From the NCBI RefSeq assembly GCF_900163635.1, contig NZ_FUID01000097.1:1-47638 (forward strand): DNA of 47,638 bases. The letters are read 5' to 3'. The first letter of the stretch is position 1, and every line of letters begins with the position of its first letter. Shown one piece after another: positions 32,878-41,376 of the stretch. Source of the DNA: Leucobacter sp. 7(1) (GTDB lineage: Bacteria; Actinomycetota; Actinomycetes; Actinomycetales; Microbacteriaceae). Under the pieces are notes generated by a model that searched no databases, was not told the DNA's origin, and saw only the letters and a program-made list of their open reading frames with translations. The translations under genes and the position numbers were made by a program.

Positions 32878-33204
32878 ATGCCTGAAAAGTTAGTCACACG
32901 TCGTTGGCCGACGGAACGGTGGGAAGCGCACCTCGGTGAGCAGGTGCGCCGCGCGCGCAGTCTCGAACAGTGGACGCAGGCCGAACTCGCCCAACGTGCC
33001 AACGTCAACCGCAACTCCGTCAGCGCGCTCGAGCGGGGCGAGGGATCCAGTCTCGCGACCCTCATCAGGGTAGTCCGCGCGCTGGGACGCAGCGACTGGC
33101 TCGACGAACTCGCCCCCGATCCCGGGCCGAGCCCCATGGCCTTGCTCCGCGCGCAACAGCGCAGTGGGGCTTCCGCCCCACGCAACCGTGGAACGGAACA
33201 GTAG
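32878..33204 (+). CDS. hipB: HipB-type antitoxin / HTH repressor
   Basis: A 108-residue protein with an Xre-type helix-turn-helix at about residues 19-75 (LGEQVRRARSLEQWTQAELA, then NVNRNSVSALERGEGSSLAT). A flexible C-terminal tail (APDPGPSPMALLRAQQRSGA) could contact the toxin. Position directly before hipA, 3 bp away, supports the antitoxin and autorepressor role. Leaderless ATG after TACTCT. Confidence 0.9.
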   Translation: MPEKLVTRRWPTERWEAHLGEQVRRARSLEQWTQAELAQRANVNRNSVSALERGEGSSLATLIRVVRALGRSDWLDELAPDPGPSPMALLRAQQRSGASAPRNRGTEQ

Positions 33205-33207
33205 ACC

Positions 33208-34512
33208 GTGGTGTTCACACAGGTCGACGTCCTCGAGGTCCGCGCGTGGGGCACCACCGTCGGGGCGCTCTCGAGCGGACGTGCCGGGATCGCGAGCTTC
33301 GAGTATGCCCCCGGCTGGCGGGATCTCGAGCTGTCCCCCCTCCAGATGCCCACCACACCGCGCGGGCGCATCTGGAGCTTCCCCGGACTTGCGTCCGAGA
33401 CTTTCCACGGCCTGCCGCCAATGATCGCCGACTCGGCACCGGACCGCTTCGGCAACTCCGTGATCGCCGCAGCGCTCGCCCGCGAGGGCCTGCGCCCGGG
33501 AGAGATCCGCCCCATTGACCGCCTGGCCTATGTCGGCGAGCGGGCGATGGGCGCCCTGACGTTTCATCCGGCACAGTCCCCCGGCGCCGCAGCAAGCTCA
33601 CTCGAACTTGCGCAACTCGTGGAAGCGGCGCGCGCCGCCGTGCACGGCTCCCTAAGCGAAAACGGGCGCACCGACGCAGTCACTGAGCTCCTGCAGGTCG
33701 GCAGTTCCGCGGGCGGGGCGCGAGCCAAAGCCATCATCGCGTGGAACCCCGCAAGTGACGAGATCCGGGCCGGCGGCATCCCGGCACCTGACGGCTTCGA
33801 ACAGTGGCTCCTGAAATTCGACGGTGTCGGTCAGGATACCCAGCTCGGCGCGAGCGGAGAGTACGGGCGCACCGAATACGCGTACTCGCTCATGGCCCGT
33901 GCGTCCGGTATAGAAATGTCGGAGTGTCGGCTACTTGAGGAAGGCGGTCGCGCCCACTTCATGACCCGCCGCTTCGACCGCCCCGGGAGCACGGGCGAAC
34001 GATTGCACATGCAATCGCTCTGCGCGATGGCGGCGGCGGACTACAACGAGACTGGCACCCACGACACCGCCACGCTGTTTCTCGTTGCCGAGGAGATCGG
34101 GCTCGGCCCAGACACCCTCGCGGAACTCTTTCGCCGAGCCTGTTTCAACGTCATCGCCGCAAACAATGACGACCACACGAAAAACCACTCGTTCATCATG
34201 GATCGCTCAGGCAAGTGGGCACTCTCCCCCGCATATGACGTGACCTACGCGTACAGCCCCGACAGCGAGTGGCTGCGACAGCACCTCATGTCGGTGAACG
34301 GGAAGTTCCAGGGCATCACTGCGGCGGACCTCCTCACGCTGGCAGACCAGTTCGATGTGCCGGGCGCTCGCGACACGATCGCGATGACCGTCAGTACCGT
34401 AGCGCGCTGGCCCGAATTCGCGGCGGTCGCGGGAATCTCTCAAGCTCGCGTCGCAGAGGTGGAGCTCCGGCTCGCCGAGGTGCGCGAGGAGCTCGGACTG
34501 CGGCGTAGCTAA
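33208..34512 (+). CDS. hipA: HipA-family serine/threonine kinase toxin
   Basis: A 434-residue toxin kinase; in E. coli HipA phosphorylates glutamyl-tRNA synthetase and causes growth arrest and persistence. The N-terminal subdomain spans about 1-110. The ATP loop is SSAGGARAKAII (about 169-180). The catalytic loop NNDDHTKNH (319-327) has probable base Asp321, and metal-binding Asp344 lies in SPAYDVTY. All key residues appear intact. The GTG start lies 3 bp after hipB with a weak ribosome site, so translation is probably coupled. The 3' end overlaps the convergent TauE gene by 4 bp. Confidence 0.94.
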   Translation: MVFTQVDVLEVRAWGTTVGALSSGRAGIASFEYAPGWRDLELSPLQMPTTPRGRIWSFPGLASETFHGLPPMIADSAPDRFGNSVIAAALAREGLRPGEIRPIDRLAYVGERAMGALTFHPAQSPGAAASSLELAQLVEAARAAVHGSLSENGRTDAVTELLQVGSSAGGARAKAIIAWNPASDEIRAGGIPAPDGFEQWLLKFDGVGQDTQLGASGEYGRTEYAYSLMARASGIEMSECRLLEEGGRAHFMTRRFDRPGSTGERLHMQSLCAMAAADYNETGTHDTATLFLVAEEIGLGPDTLAELFRRACFNVIAANNDDHTKNHSFIMDRSGKWALSPAYDVTYAYSPDSEWLRQHLMSVNGKFQGITAADLLTLADQFDVPGARDTIAMTVSTVARWPEFAAVAGISQARVAEVELRLAEVREELGLRRS

Positions 34513-35339
34513 CGCAGGTTCTCATTCCAGATATCCCAGCCGAGCTTGGCAATAAGCACGGCAACGACGATCAGGAAGAGTACGCGAATAAACCGGCTCC
34601 CCCGAGCAATCGCCATCCGCGATCCGACAAGTGCGCCAATGAAGTTCGCCACACCCATCACGAGCCCGAACGGCCACAGTACCGCGCCCAAGGGGATGAA
34701 AAACAGGAGCGCACCCACATTTGTGGCGAAGTTCACGATTTTCGCCTGCGCGCTCGCGTGCAGGAAATCGTAGCCCAGAAATCCCACGAGGGAGATGATG
34801 AGAAACGTCCCGGTCCCAGGCCCGAGCAGGCCGTCGTAAAAGCCAATCGAGACGCCAATTGCGAGACCCGTCAGGAGATGCCGAGTCCCGCGATACTTCA
34901 ATCTGGTGACGGCACCAAGCGTAGGTCTGAACAACGTGATCAACGCGACGACAAGCAAGGCCCCCACGATGACGGGTTTGAAGACTGACGCGGGCAGGAA
35001 GGACGCAAACGAGGCACCCCCGTATGCTCCCGCAAGCGCGATGCCCGCCATGGGCAACGTTGTGCGCAGCGACGGACGAACGGTGACGTAGTAGCTTGCG
35101 CTGCTTGAGGCCGTACCAAATACGGACGCGAGCTTGTTCGTGGCGAGGGCTTGAAGTGGGGTGATTCCGGGAACCAGCAGGAGCGCAGGCAGCTGCAAGA
35201 GCCCACCGCCTCCCACGACGGCGTCGATCCAGCCCGCGGCGAAGGCGGCAATGCAGAGGAGAACGAGCGTCTCCCAGCCCAGCCCGTCAGGCAACACCGC
35301 CGCCGCGGTCGTCGCCGCCGTCGCCGCCGCCGCGATCAC
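34509..35339 (-). CDS. TauE/SafE-family membrane exporter
   Basis: A 276-residue protein with about eight membrane helices and the family repeats: WIDAVVGGGGLLQLPALLLV near the N-terminus and SIGFYDGLLGPGTGTFLII in the second half. The family exports sulfite, sulfoacetate or other organosulfur anions. Start taken as GTG 35339; an internal GTG about 14 codons later is possible because the first residues are an Ala/Thr run without a clear ribosome site. It lies 33 bp after gluD and could be on the glu transcript. Confidence 0.88.
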   Translation of the reverse strand: MIAAAATAATTAAAVLPDGLGWETLVLLCIAAFAAGWIDAVVGGGGLLQLPALLLVPGITPLQALATNKLASVFGTASSSASYYVTVRPSLRTTLPMAGIALAGAYGGASFASFLPASVFKPVIVGALLVVALITLFRPTLGAVTRLKYRGTRHLLTGLAIGVSIGFYDGLLGPGTGTFLIISLVGFLGYDFLHASAQAKIVNFATNVGALLFFIPLGAVLWPFGLVMGVANFIGALVGSRMAIARGSRFIRVLFLIVVAVLIAKLGWDIWNENLR

Positions 35340-35372
35340 AGACGGCCCGCCGCGGCCGCCCGTGATCCGGCG

Positions 35373-36314
35373 CTACCGATCACCATCTCGGTATTGCGTC
35401 GAGATTATCTCCGTGTTTGTGCCCTCGGGGTGCAACCGCGGATCGTTCGGCTGCACGGGCACGGTCGCAGTCACAGGGTGTGCACCGCCACGGCGCCCCC
35501 GGGTCCGCGGCGACTTATTCGTGCGCGCTTCGAGCCACTTTGCTACCCCCGAGAGAATGAGGCACATCGCGATGTAAATACCGCCGATGACAATCGCCGA
35601 CGGCAACAACGGGCGCCCAAACTGCACATTGCTTGAGAGCTGCTTTGCCAAATACAGCAACTCGGGATACGTGATAATGAAGCCGAGCGCCGTATCCTTC
35701 ATGGTGACCACAAGCTGCGACACAATCACCGGCAGCATCGCACGCACCGCCTGCGGCAGCAGGATAAGCCGCATCACGCCGCTCTTCCGCAAGCCGATCG
35801 CGTAGCCGGCCTCCTTCTGTCCGCGTGGCAGTGACTCGATACCCGCACGCAACGCTTCCGCAAGCACGGAGCCGTTGTAGATCACGAGCGCGATCACGAC
35901 GGCCCAGTACGGCTCCATCCGCACGCCGACCGACGGCAGACCGTAGTAGAGCAGCATCATCATGACCAGCACGGGGACGGCACGGAACACCTCGGTGATC
36001 GCGGCGACAGGCACGCGCACAACCCGATGATCCGACAGCCGCCCAATCGCGAGCACAAATCCGAGCACGATACTGCCAGCGGCCGCCGCAGCAAACGCAC
36101 TCAGCGTCTTTCCGAGCGCCTGAAGGATCTGCTCCCAGATCGTCGAGTACGTGAAGATTCCCCACTTCGCGGCCGAGAACTGGCCGGTGAGCGAGAACCT
36201 GTACACGAAAAAGCCGACGATCGCGATCACCACCACGATCGTGATCATCGCGATCACGCGGTTGCGCAGGATCGCCCGTGGACCGGGCACGTCATACAGC
36301 ACCGAGGTACTCAT
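35373..36314 (-). CDS. gluD: Glutamate-type ABC transporter permease GluD
   Basis: A 313-residue permease with five membrane segments and the EAA-type loop (EALRAGIESLPRGQKEAGYA, then IGLRKSGVMRLILLPQAVRA). The HisMQ-family permease domain is at about 60-265. A polar C-terminal tail of ~45 residues is variable. Its ATG overlaps the gluC stop (ATGA). As the second permease of the gluABCD importer it forms the heterodimeric channel with GluC. Confidence 0.93.
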   Translation of the reverse strand: MSTSVLYDVPGPRAILRNRVIAMITIVVVIAIVGFFVYRFSLTGQFSAAKWGIFTYSTIWEQILQALGKTLSAFAAAAAGSIVLGFVLAIGRLSDHRVVRVPVAAITEVFRAVPVLVMMMLLYYGLPSVGVRMEPYWAVVIALVIYNGSVLAEALRAGIESLPRGQKEAGYAIGLRKSGVMRLILLPQAVRAMLPVIVSQLVVTMKDTALGFIITYPELLYLAKQLSSNVQFGRPLLPSAIVIGGIYIAMCLILSGVAKWLEARTNKSPRTRGRRGGAHPVTATVPVQPNDPRLHPEGTNTEIISTQYRDGDR

Positions 36315-36970
36315 CGTGCGATCCTCCATCTCTTCTCAAGCCGGTTCTGAATGAAACTGAGCACAAACACCATGAGCACAAACGCGAGCGCGACCCACAG
36401 GAGCACTTCCATCGGGTTGCCCGGCCGGCCGGCCGCATCGTTGATCGTGGCGCGCATCGCGGCGAGCTCAGCAACGGAGAAGCCTGCGGCGATCGTGGTG
36501 TTCTTCAAGAGCGCAATGAACACGCTCATCATTGGGGGCACCACTGAACGAAATGCCTGGGGAAGGACAACAAGCGTCATGACCTTCCCAAACGGGAGGC
36601 CGATCGCACGAGCCGCTTCAGCCTGGCCCACAGGGACGGTGTTGATGCCCGCCCGCAACACCTCGGCGACATAGGTGGCCGTATAGATCCCGATAGCAAG
36701 CACACCCAGGATCAGTGGCTCGACCCGAGTCTTGAAGCCCAGGGCCGAATACCCAAAGACAAAGAAAAAGAACACGAGCGTCAGCGGTGTGTTCCGGATC
36801 AGCGTCACATACAGTGTGCCCACAGCCCGGGCCACCGGCACCGGGGACACCCGCATCGCCCCGACGATCATGCCCAGACCGAGCGCGAGAATTCCCCCCA
36901 GTACAAAGACGAGCAGCGTGTTCCGAATCGCGGTTCCCCACAAATCGAGATTTCCGAAGATGACGTCCAT
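36311..36970 (-). CDS. gluC: Glutamate-type ABC transporter permease GluC
   Basis: A 219-residue HisMQ-family permease with five membrane segments and the loop EVLRAGINTVPVGQAEAARA followed by IGLPFGKVMTLVVLPQAFR. ATG 36970 has GAGAGGA upstream. It is separated from gluB by a stable hairpin and is coupled to gluD. Confidence 0.94.
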   Translation of the reverse strand: MDVIFGNLDLWGTAIRNTLLVFVLGGILALGLGMIVGAMRVSPVPVARAVGTLYVTLIRNTPLTLVFFFFVFGYSALGFKTRVEPLILGVLAIGIYTATYVAEVLRAGINTVPVGQAEAARAIGLPFGKVMTLVVLPQAFRSVVPPMMSVFIALLKNTTIAAGFSVAELAAMRATINDAAGRPGNPMEVLLWVALAFVLMVFVLSFIQNRLEKRWRIAR

Positions 36971-36995
36971 GCGTCTTCCTCTCAGACAGGAATCC

Positions 36996-37028
36996 CGGGG
37001 TGGGTCGCATCTCGTGCGCCCCACCCCG
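36996..37028 (-). promoter_or_regulatory. Intercistronic hairpin between gluB and gluC
   Basis: CGGGGTGGG-T-CGCA, loop TCTCG, TGCG-C-CCCACCCCG: 13 paired bases with a single 1x1 internal loop, between the gluB stop and the gluC ribosome site. Hairpins at this place in ABC importer operons commonly protect the binding-protein message from decay or partly terminate transcription, raising the binding-protein to permease ratio. Confidence 0.7.
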
Positions 37029-37041
37029 AGAGTCATTCGGA

Positions 37042-37962
37042 CTAGTAGGCGTCGACCTGGGGCTGGTCGACCGTGATCCCCGAGCTTCCGAGGTTCTGGT
37101 CAAAGATTGCCTGCCAGGTATCTCCGCCATCCGTGAACAGCGTGTTGATGTGCTCGCGCAACGCATCATCACCCTTCGGCAAGCCGACACCGTAGTTCTC
37201 CTCGGTGAGCAGCGGCCCGGTGGTGACCATCAGGTTGTCCGGATCCTGCGCCGCGTATCCGATCAGGATCGCCTGATCCGTCGTGACCGCATCGGCCTGA
37301 CCGTTGATCAGCCCCTCCACGCAGGCGGAATAGAGATCAAACTCCTGAGCCTTGATCTTCGGGAAGTTCTCCTTGATGTTCTGAATCGGAGTCGATCCGG
37401 TCGCGGAACACACAGTCTTTCCGTCAAGCTCTTCCAACGACTGGTAGTCCGTGCCGTCAGACTTCACCAGGAGCCCCTGGCCGGTAACGAAGTACGGGCC
37501 CGCGAAGTCGATGTCCTGCTTGCGCTTGTCGTTGATCGAGTAGGTGCCGACGTAGTAATCAACGTCACCGTTCTTGATCGCCTGCTCTCGGTTCGCTGAT
37601 GCGATCGCCTTAAACTCGATATTTTCTTCGTCGTAGCCCAGTGACGCAGCGATCCAGCGCGCCACATCCACGTCGAAACCACTGCGTTCCTTCGTCACGG
37701 TGTCGAGATAGCCCAGCCCGGGCTGGTCCTCTTTCACTCCAATCACAACCTCCCCGCGATCAGCGATCTTTGCGAAGGTGGGGCTCCCCTCGAGCGTCAC
37801 CCCGTCGGCGACTTCCCAGGGTGTCGCGCTTGAGCTTGTGCCACCCTCGCCGGCATCGCCACCGCTGGCTTCCCCGGCAGGGCTGCCACTGTTGCAGGCG
37901 GTGAGCGTGAGCGCCGCGGCGGCAAGGAAACCGACCGTGGTCAGTGCTTTGGTGAATCGCAT
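37042..37962 (-). CDS. gluB: Glutamate-type ABC transporter substrate-binding lipoprotein GluB
   Basis: A 306-residue periplasmic-type binding lipoprotein. The signal peptide MRFTKALTTVGFLAAAALTL ends in lipobox LTAC, with the lipidated Cys at 23, then a Gly/Ser linker. The SBP_bac_3 domain follows (VVIGVKEDQPGLGYLD, GFDVDVARWIAASLG, YYVGTYSINDKRKQDIDFAG). ATG 37962 has GAAGGGA upstream. The frame is open far upstream without support. Glutamate is the likely ligand by similarity to Corynebacterium GluB; aspartate or glutamine are possible. Confidence 0.94.
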   Translation of the reverse strand: MRFTKALTTVGFLAAAALTLTACNSGSPAGEASGGDAGEGGTSSSATPWEVADGVTLEGSPTFAKIADRGEVVIGVKEDQPGLGYLDTVTKERSGFDVDVARWIAASLGYDEENIEFKAIASANREQAIKNGDVDYYVGTYSINDKRKQDIDFAGPYFVTGQGLLVKSDGTDYQSLEELDGKTVCSATGSTPIQNIKENFPKIKAQEFDLYSACVEGLINGQADAVTTDQAILIGYAAQDPDNLMVTTGPLLTEENYGVGLPKGDDALREHINTLFTDGGDTWQAIFDQNLGSSGITVDQPQVDAY

Positions 37963-38056
37963 GTGTGCGTTCCCTTCATGTTGTGCGAGCCTGCCCGTCT
38001 CTGGACAGTTCTCGACATTGGTGAGTAAATCTCGTGGCTCAGCGACGCTGGAGCCC

Positions 38057-38797
<741 letters not shown>

Positions 38798-38935
38798 GCC
38801 TCATGCCTCTCATTCGGGGCCCGCTGCGCAGTGTGCGCGCCGCTGGGCCTGGACTTCTCTCCGACGGCCCGGAGAGGAAGCACCCGAGGATGGCAACATT
38901 TCCGACTGCTTCACCTTCGAACCGGTCTATGCCCC

Positions 38936-38985
38936 AAGGTAGGAGAGCCGAGCGAAGCTCTCACCCTCCTTGAGGGTTTCTTGAG
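38936..38985 (-). promoter_or_regulatory. Putative gluA promoter with OmpR-type direct repeat
   Basis: On the plus strand CTTGAGGGTTTCTTGAG (38969-38985) is two CTTGAG hexamers 11 bp apart, the spacing usual for tandem OmpR/PhoB-type regulator binding. On the minus strand a -10 candidate TACCTT lies at 38936-38941 and no good -35 is present; the repeat ends about 5 bp upstream of where the -35 would be. This is the layout of a promoter activated by a response regulator, giving a leader of about 130 nt before gluA. Confidence 0.6.
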
Positions 38986-39024
38986 CATCGAGGACGAGGA
39001 CGGCCGCCGTACCGGCGGCGACGC

Positions 39025-40008
39025 CTATCGGCGGCTGTCGACGTAGTACCGGGAGGCCCCCGAGTGCAGGGCGACCGGAGCGGTGAAGATCGCCTGCCGC
39101 CGGTCCAGAAACTCAGCGGCCCGAACCTCTCCGGCTATCGTTGCACGCGAGCGGAACAGCACGTCAAGCGCATCAGCAATCAACGCTTCGGGTGCCGCAG
39201 CAGAGGTCACCAGGTAGTTTGGCACCGTCATTGTGGTCACGTGCCGTTCCACGCCATAGCTCCCGGATGGGAAATCTGCCACGCGATAGACGCCAGCGTG
39301 GCCCTCGTTCACCCGAGCGATCGTATCCGGGCCGATCGCCACCATCCGAATGGGCGTGCCCTCCGCGAGTTGTTCGATCCCCGGAGTCGGGAGCGCCCCC
39401 ACCCAAAAGAATGCCTCGATTTTCCCCTCGCGCAGCGCGGTTATTGAATCGTCGACGCCGAGTGCGGCGTTCTGCACGTCGTCGATCGAGAGTCCAGTGG
39501 CTTCGAAGAGCCGCCCCGCGATAACCTGCACCCCGGAGTCTCGTGACCCCAAGGACACCGGCCGTCCCGCGAGGTCCGACAGGCTCATGATCGGGGAATC
39601 CTCGGGAACGACGATGTGCACGTATTCGTCGTACACGCGCGCGACGGCCCGGATCGGGAGTGGGCGGGCAAACTCGCCAGAACCCACCACGGCATCCGCC
39701 GCAGTATCGCCCTGCGCGAATCCGAGGAACGCCTCACCCGCGGCGACCCGGCGCAGGTTGTCAACTGAGCCTTGCGTTTCAGAGGTTTCGACGGAGATCG
39801 GCAATTCCGCGGTCATCGCCGCCGCGAGTTCAGTCCCGTAGCGCGAGTACACGCCCGCCGGATTCCCGCCTGCGATGACATACTGATCGCGTTCACGGGC
39901 ATATTCCGGTGTACAGCCGGCCACAGTCCCGGCACCGACACACAGCAGGACCACAGTGCTGAGCAGGCCCAGCCACCGGCGCCGCCACGTCACACCGCGC
40001 CGCGTCAT
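39025..40008 (-). CDS. Orphan TAXI-family solute-binding lipoprotein
   Basis: A 327-residue lipoprotein. The signal sequence (WLGLLSTVVLLCVGAGTVAG) ends in a lipobox with the lipidated Cys near residue 32. The mature part is a TAXI-type binding domain: YVIAGGNPAGVYSRYGTELA, ETSETQGSVDNLRRVAAGEA, LAGRPVSLGSRDSGVQVIAG, EAFFWVGALPTPGI. TAXI proteins normally serve TRAP transporters, but no TRAP membrane subunit is in the window. Its ATG overlaps the kinase stop (ATGA), so it is made with the two-component system. A role as extracytoplasmic sensor or ligand-presenting partner of that kinase is my inference; some TAXI proteins bind glutamate. Confidence 0.9.
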   Translation of the reverse strand: MTRRGVTWRRRWLGLLSTVVLLCVGAGTVAGCTPEYARERDQYVIAGGNPAGVYSRYGTELAAAMTAELPISVETSETQGSVDNLRRVAAGEAFLGFAQGDTAADAVVGSGEFARPLPIRAVARVYDEYVHIVVPEDSPIMSLSDLAGRPVSLGSRDSGVQVIAGRLFEATGLSIDDVQNAALGVDDSITALREGKIEAFFWVGALPTPGIEQLAEGTPIRMVAIGPDTIARVNEGHAGVYRVADFPSGSYGVERHVTTMTVPNYLVTSAAAPEALIADALDVLFRSRATIAGEVRAAEFLDRRQAIFTAPVALHSGASRYYVDSRR

Positions 40009-41375
40009 ACCGGTTCCCCGGACGGGATCTGCAGCGTGACGCGAAGCCCCGCGTTGGGCGGCGAAGCAATTCGCACCTCGCCACCGAGACCCGCGAGGAG
40101 GTCGGTGGCAATAGCGAGACCGAGGCCCGAGCCCTGAACGTTTTGGTCTCGGGGACTGCGCCAGAATCGATCAGTCACCCGTTCGAGATCTTCTGGGGCG
40201 AGTCCGGGCCCCTGATCTTGCACAGCGATACGACACACCATACCGGCACGTTCGACGGTGACCCCCACGATGCTTCCCGCCGGAGCAAACTTCACAGCGT
40301 TGTCGAGCACCGCGTCGAGGGCGCTCTCCACAGCAGTACGGTCGGTGACGCAGAGCGCGGCACCGCGGATGTCGAGCAGCAACGTGACGTCTTTCCGTGC
40401 CGCGGCATCGCGCCAGGCTCTGACCCGGACGGCGACGGCCTCCGCAAGATCAACAGGCGCAAAAGAGCTATCGCGTTGATCGACTCTGGCGAGCCGCAGC
40501 ATCGTGTCGAGAATGCTTGCCATGCGCCGCCCCTCCGCCCGCACTTCCTCAACCTCGTCGTCCCATTTTTTATCGAGCCCCATCGCCAAGGCCTCGAGGC
40601 GAAGCATCAGCACCCCGAGCGGGTTTCGTAGCTCGTGCGAAGCGTTCAATACGAACTCCTGCTGGCGCGATACAACCCCCTCGATTTCATCCGCCATGCT
40701 GTTGAACACACGGATCATGCGACCTGCCTCAGGGGGGCCCGTGTCGTCGGAGATCCGCGCGTCCATCTCCCCGTGCTCGATCGCGGCCATGGCGTCGTCG
40801 AGGCGCCGCATCGGTGCGAGTACCCACCCCGCCATGCGGATGCCCACATACACGAGCACCAGAATCGCGAGAACGGAAAGAGCGACAAGGACGCTCCAGC
40901 GCAGCAGGATATTCTCGCGGAGCGTGGCGAGGCTGAGCGTGATCATGACCGCACCGATGACCTTGCCATCGTCAAACACGGGCTCCACGACAGTGCTCTC
41001 ACGAAAGGTCCACGGGAGCGCCCCGGGCGCAAGATCACTGCGTCGCCCCGACAAGGCAAGGTCGAGTTGCGCACGTGCGCTCTCGGAGCGGACGTGCCCA
41101 TCACCGAAATCCCAGAGGTTCCCCGTGCGATCCGCGACCGCAATGTGCGCTCCATAGAGTTCGGCGTAGCGCTGCATTTCACTTTCCAGCATCCCGGGGT
41201 TTTCCGTGCGCAAGGCTTGCCTCGCGGACGTCAGGAAGTAACTCAGATCCCCCTGCTGCTGACTCACAAACTCCTGTTGCAAGCTGCGCGCTGCTGCCCA
41301 CGCATATGCCCCACCCAGCGCGAGGAGGATACACAGGAGCGGTGCAAGAAACACCGTGATGAGACGGGCGCGCAC
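40005..41375 (-). CDS. Sensor histidine kinase of the glu locus
   Basis: A 456-residue membrane kinase. TM1 is at about 5-27, an extracytoplasmic sensor region at about 28-155, TM2 at about 160-185, then HAMP. The HisKA box ASHELRNPLGVLML carries the phospho-acceptor His near 250. The HATPase_c domain has VESALDAVLDNAVKFAP, QDQGPGL and GSGLGLAIA. GTG 41375 begins one base past the regulator's stop codon. Adjacent gluABCD and the known Streptomyces GluR-GluK system suggest extracellular glutamate as signal; this is by analogy. Confidence 0.94.
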   Translation of the reverse strand: MRARLITVFLAPLLCILLALGGAYAWAAARSLQQEFVSQQQGDLSYFLTSARQALRTENPGMLESEMQRYAELYGAHIAVADRTGNLWDFGDGHVRSESARAQLDLALSGRRSDLAPGALPWTFRESTVVEPVFDDGKVIGAVMITLSLATLRENILLRWSVLVALSVLAILVLVYVGIRMAGWVLAPMRRLDDAMAAIEHGEMDARISDDTGPPEAGRMIRVFNSMADEIEGVVSRQQEFVLNASHELRNPLGVLMLRLEALAMGLDKKWDDEVEEVRAEGRRMASILDTMLRLARVDQRDSSFAPVDLAEAVAVRVRAWRDAAARKDVTLLLDIRGAALCVTDRTAVESALDAVLDNAVKFAPAGSIVGVTVERAGMVCRIAVQDQGPGLAPEDLERVTDRFWRSPRDQNVQGSGLGLAIATDLLAGLGGEVRIASPPNAGLRVTLQIPSGEPV

Positions 41376-41376
41376 G

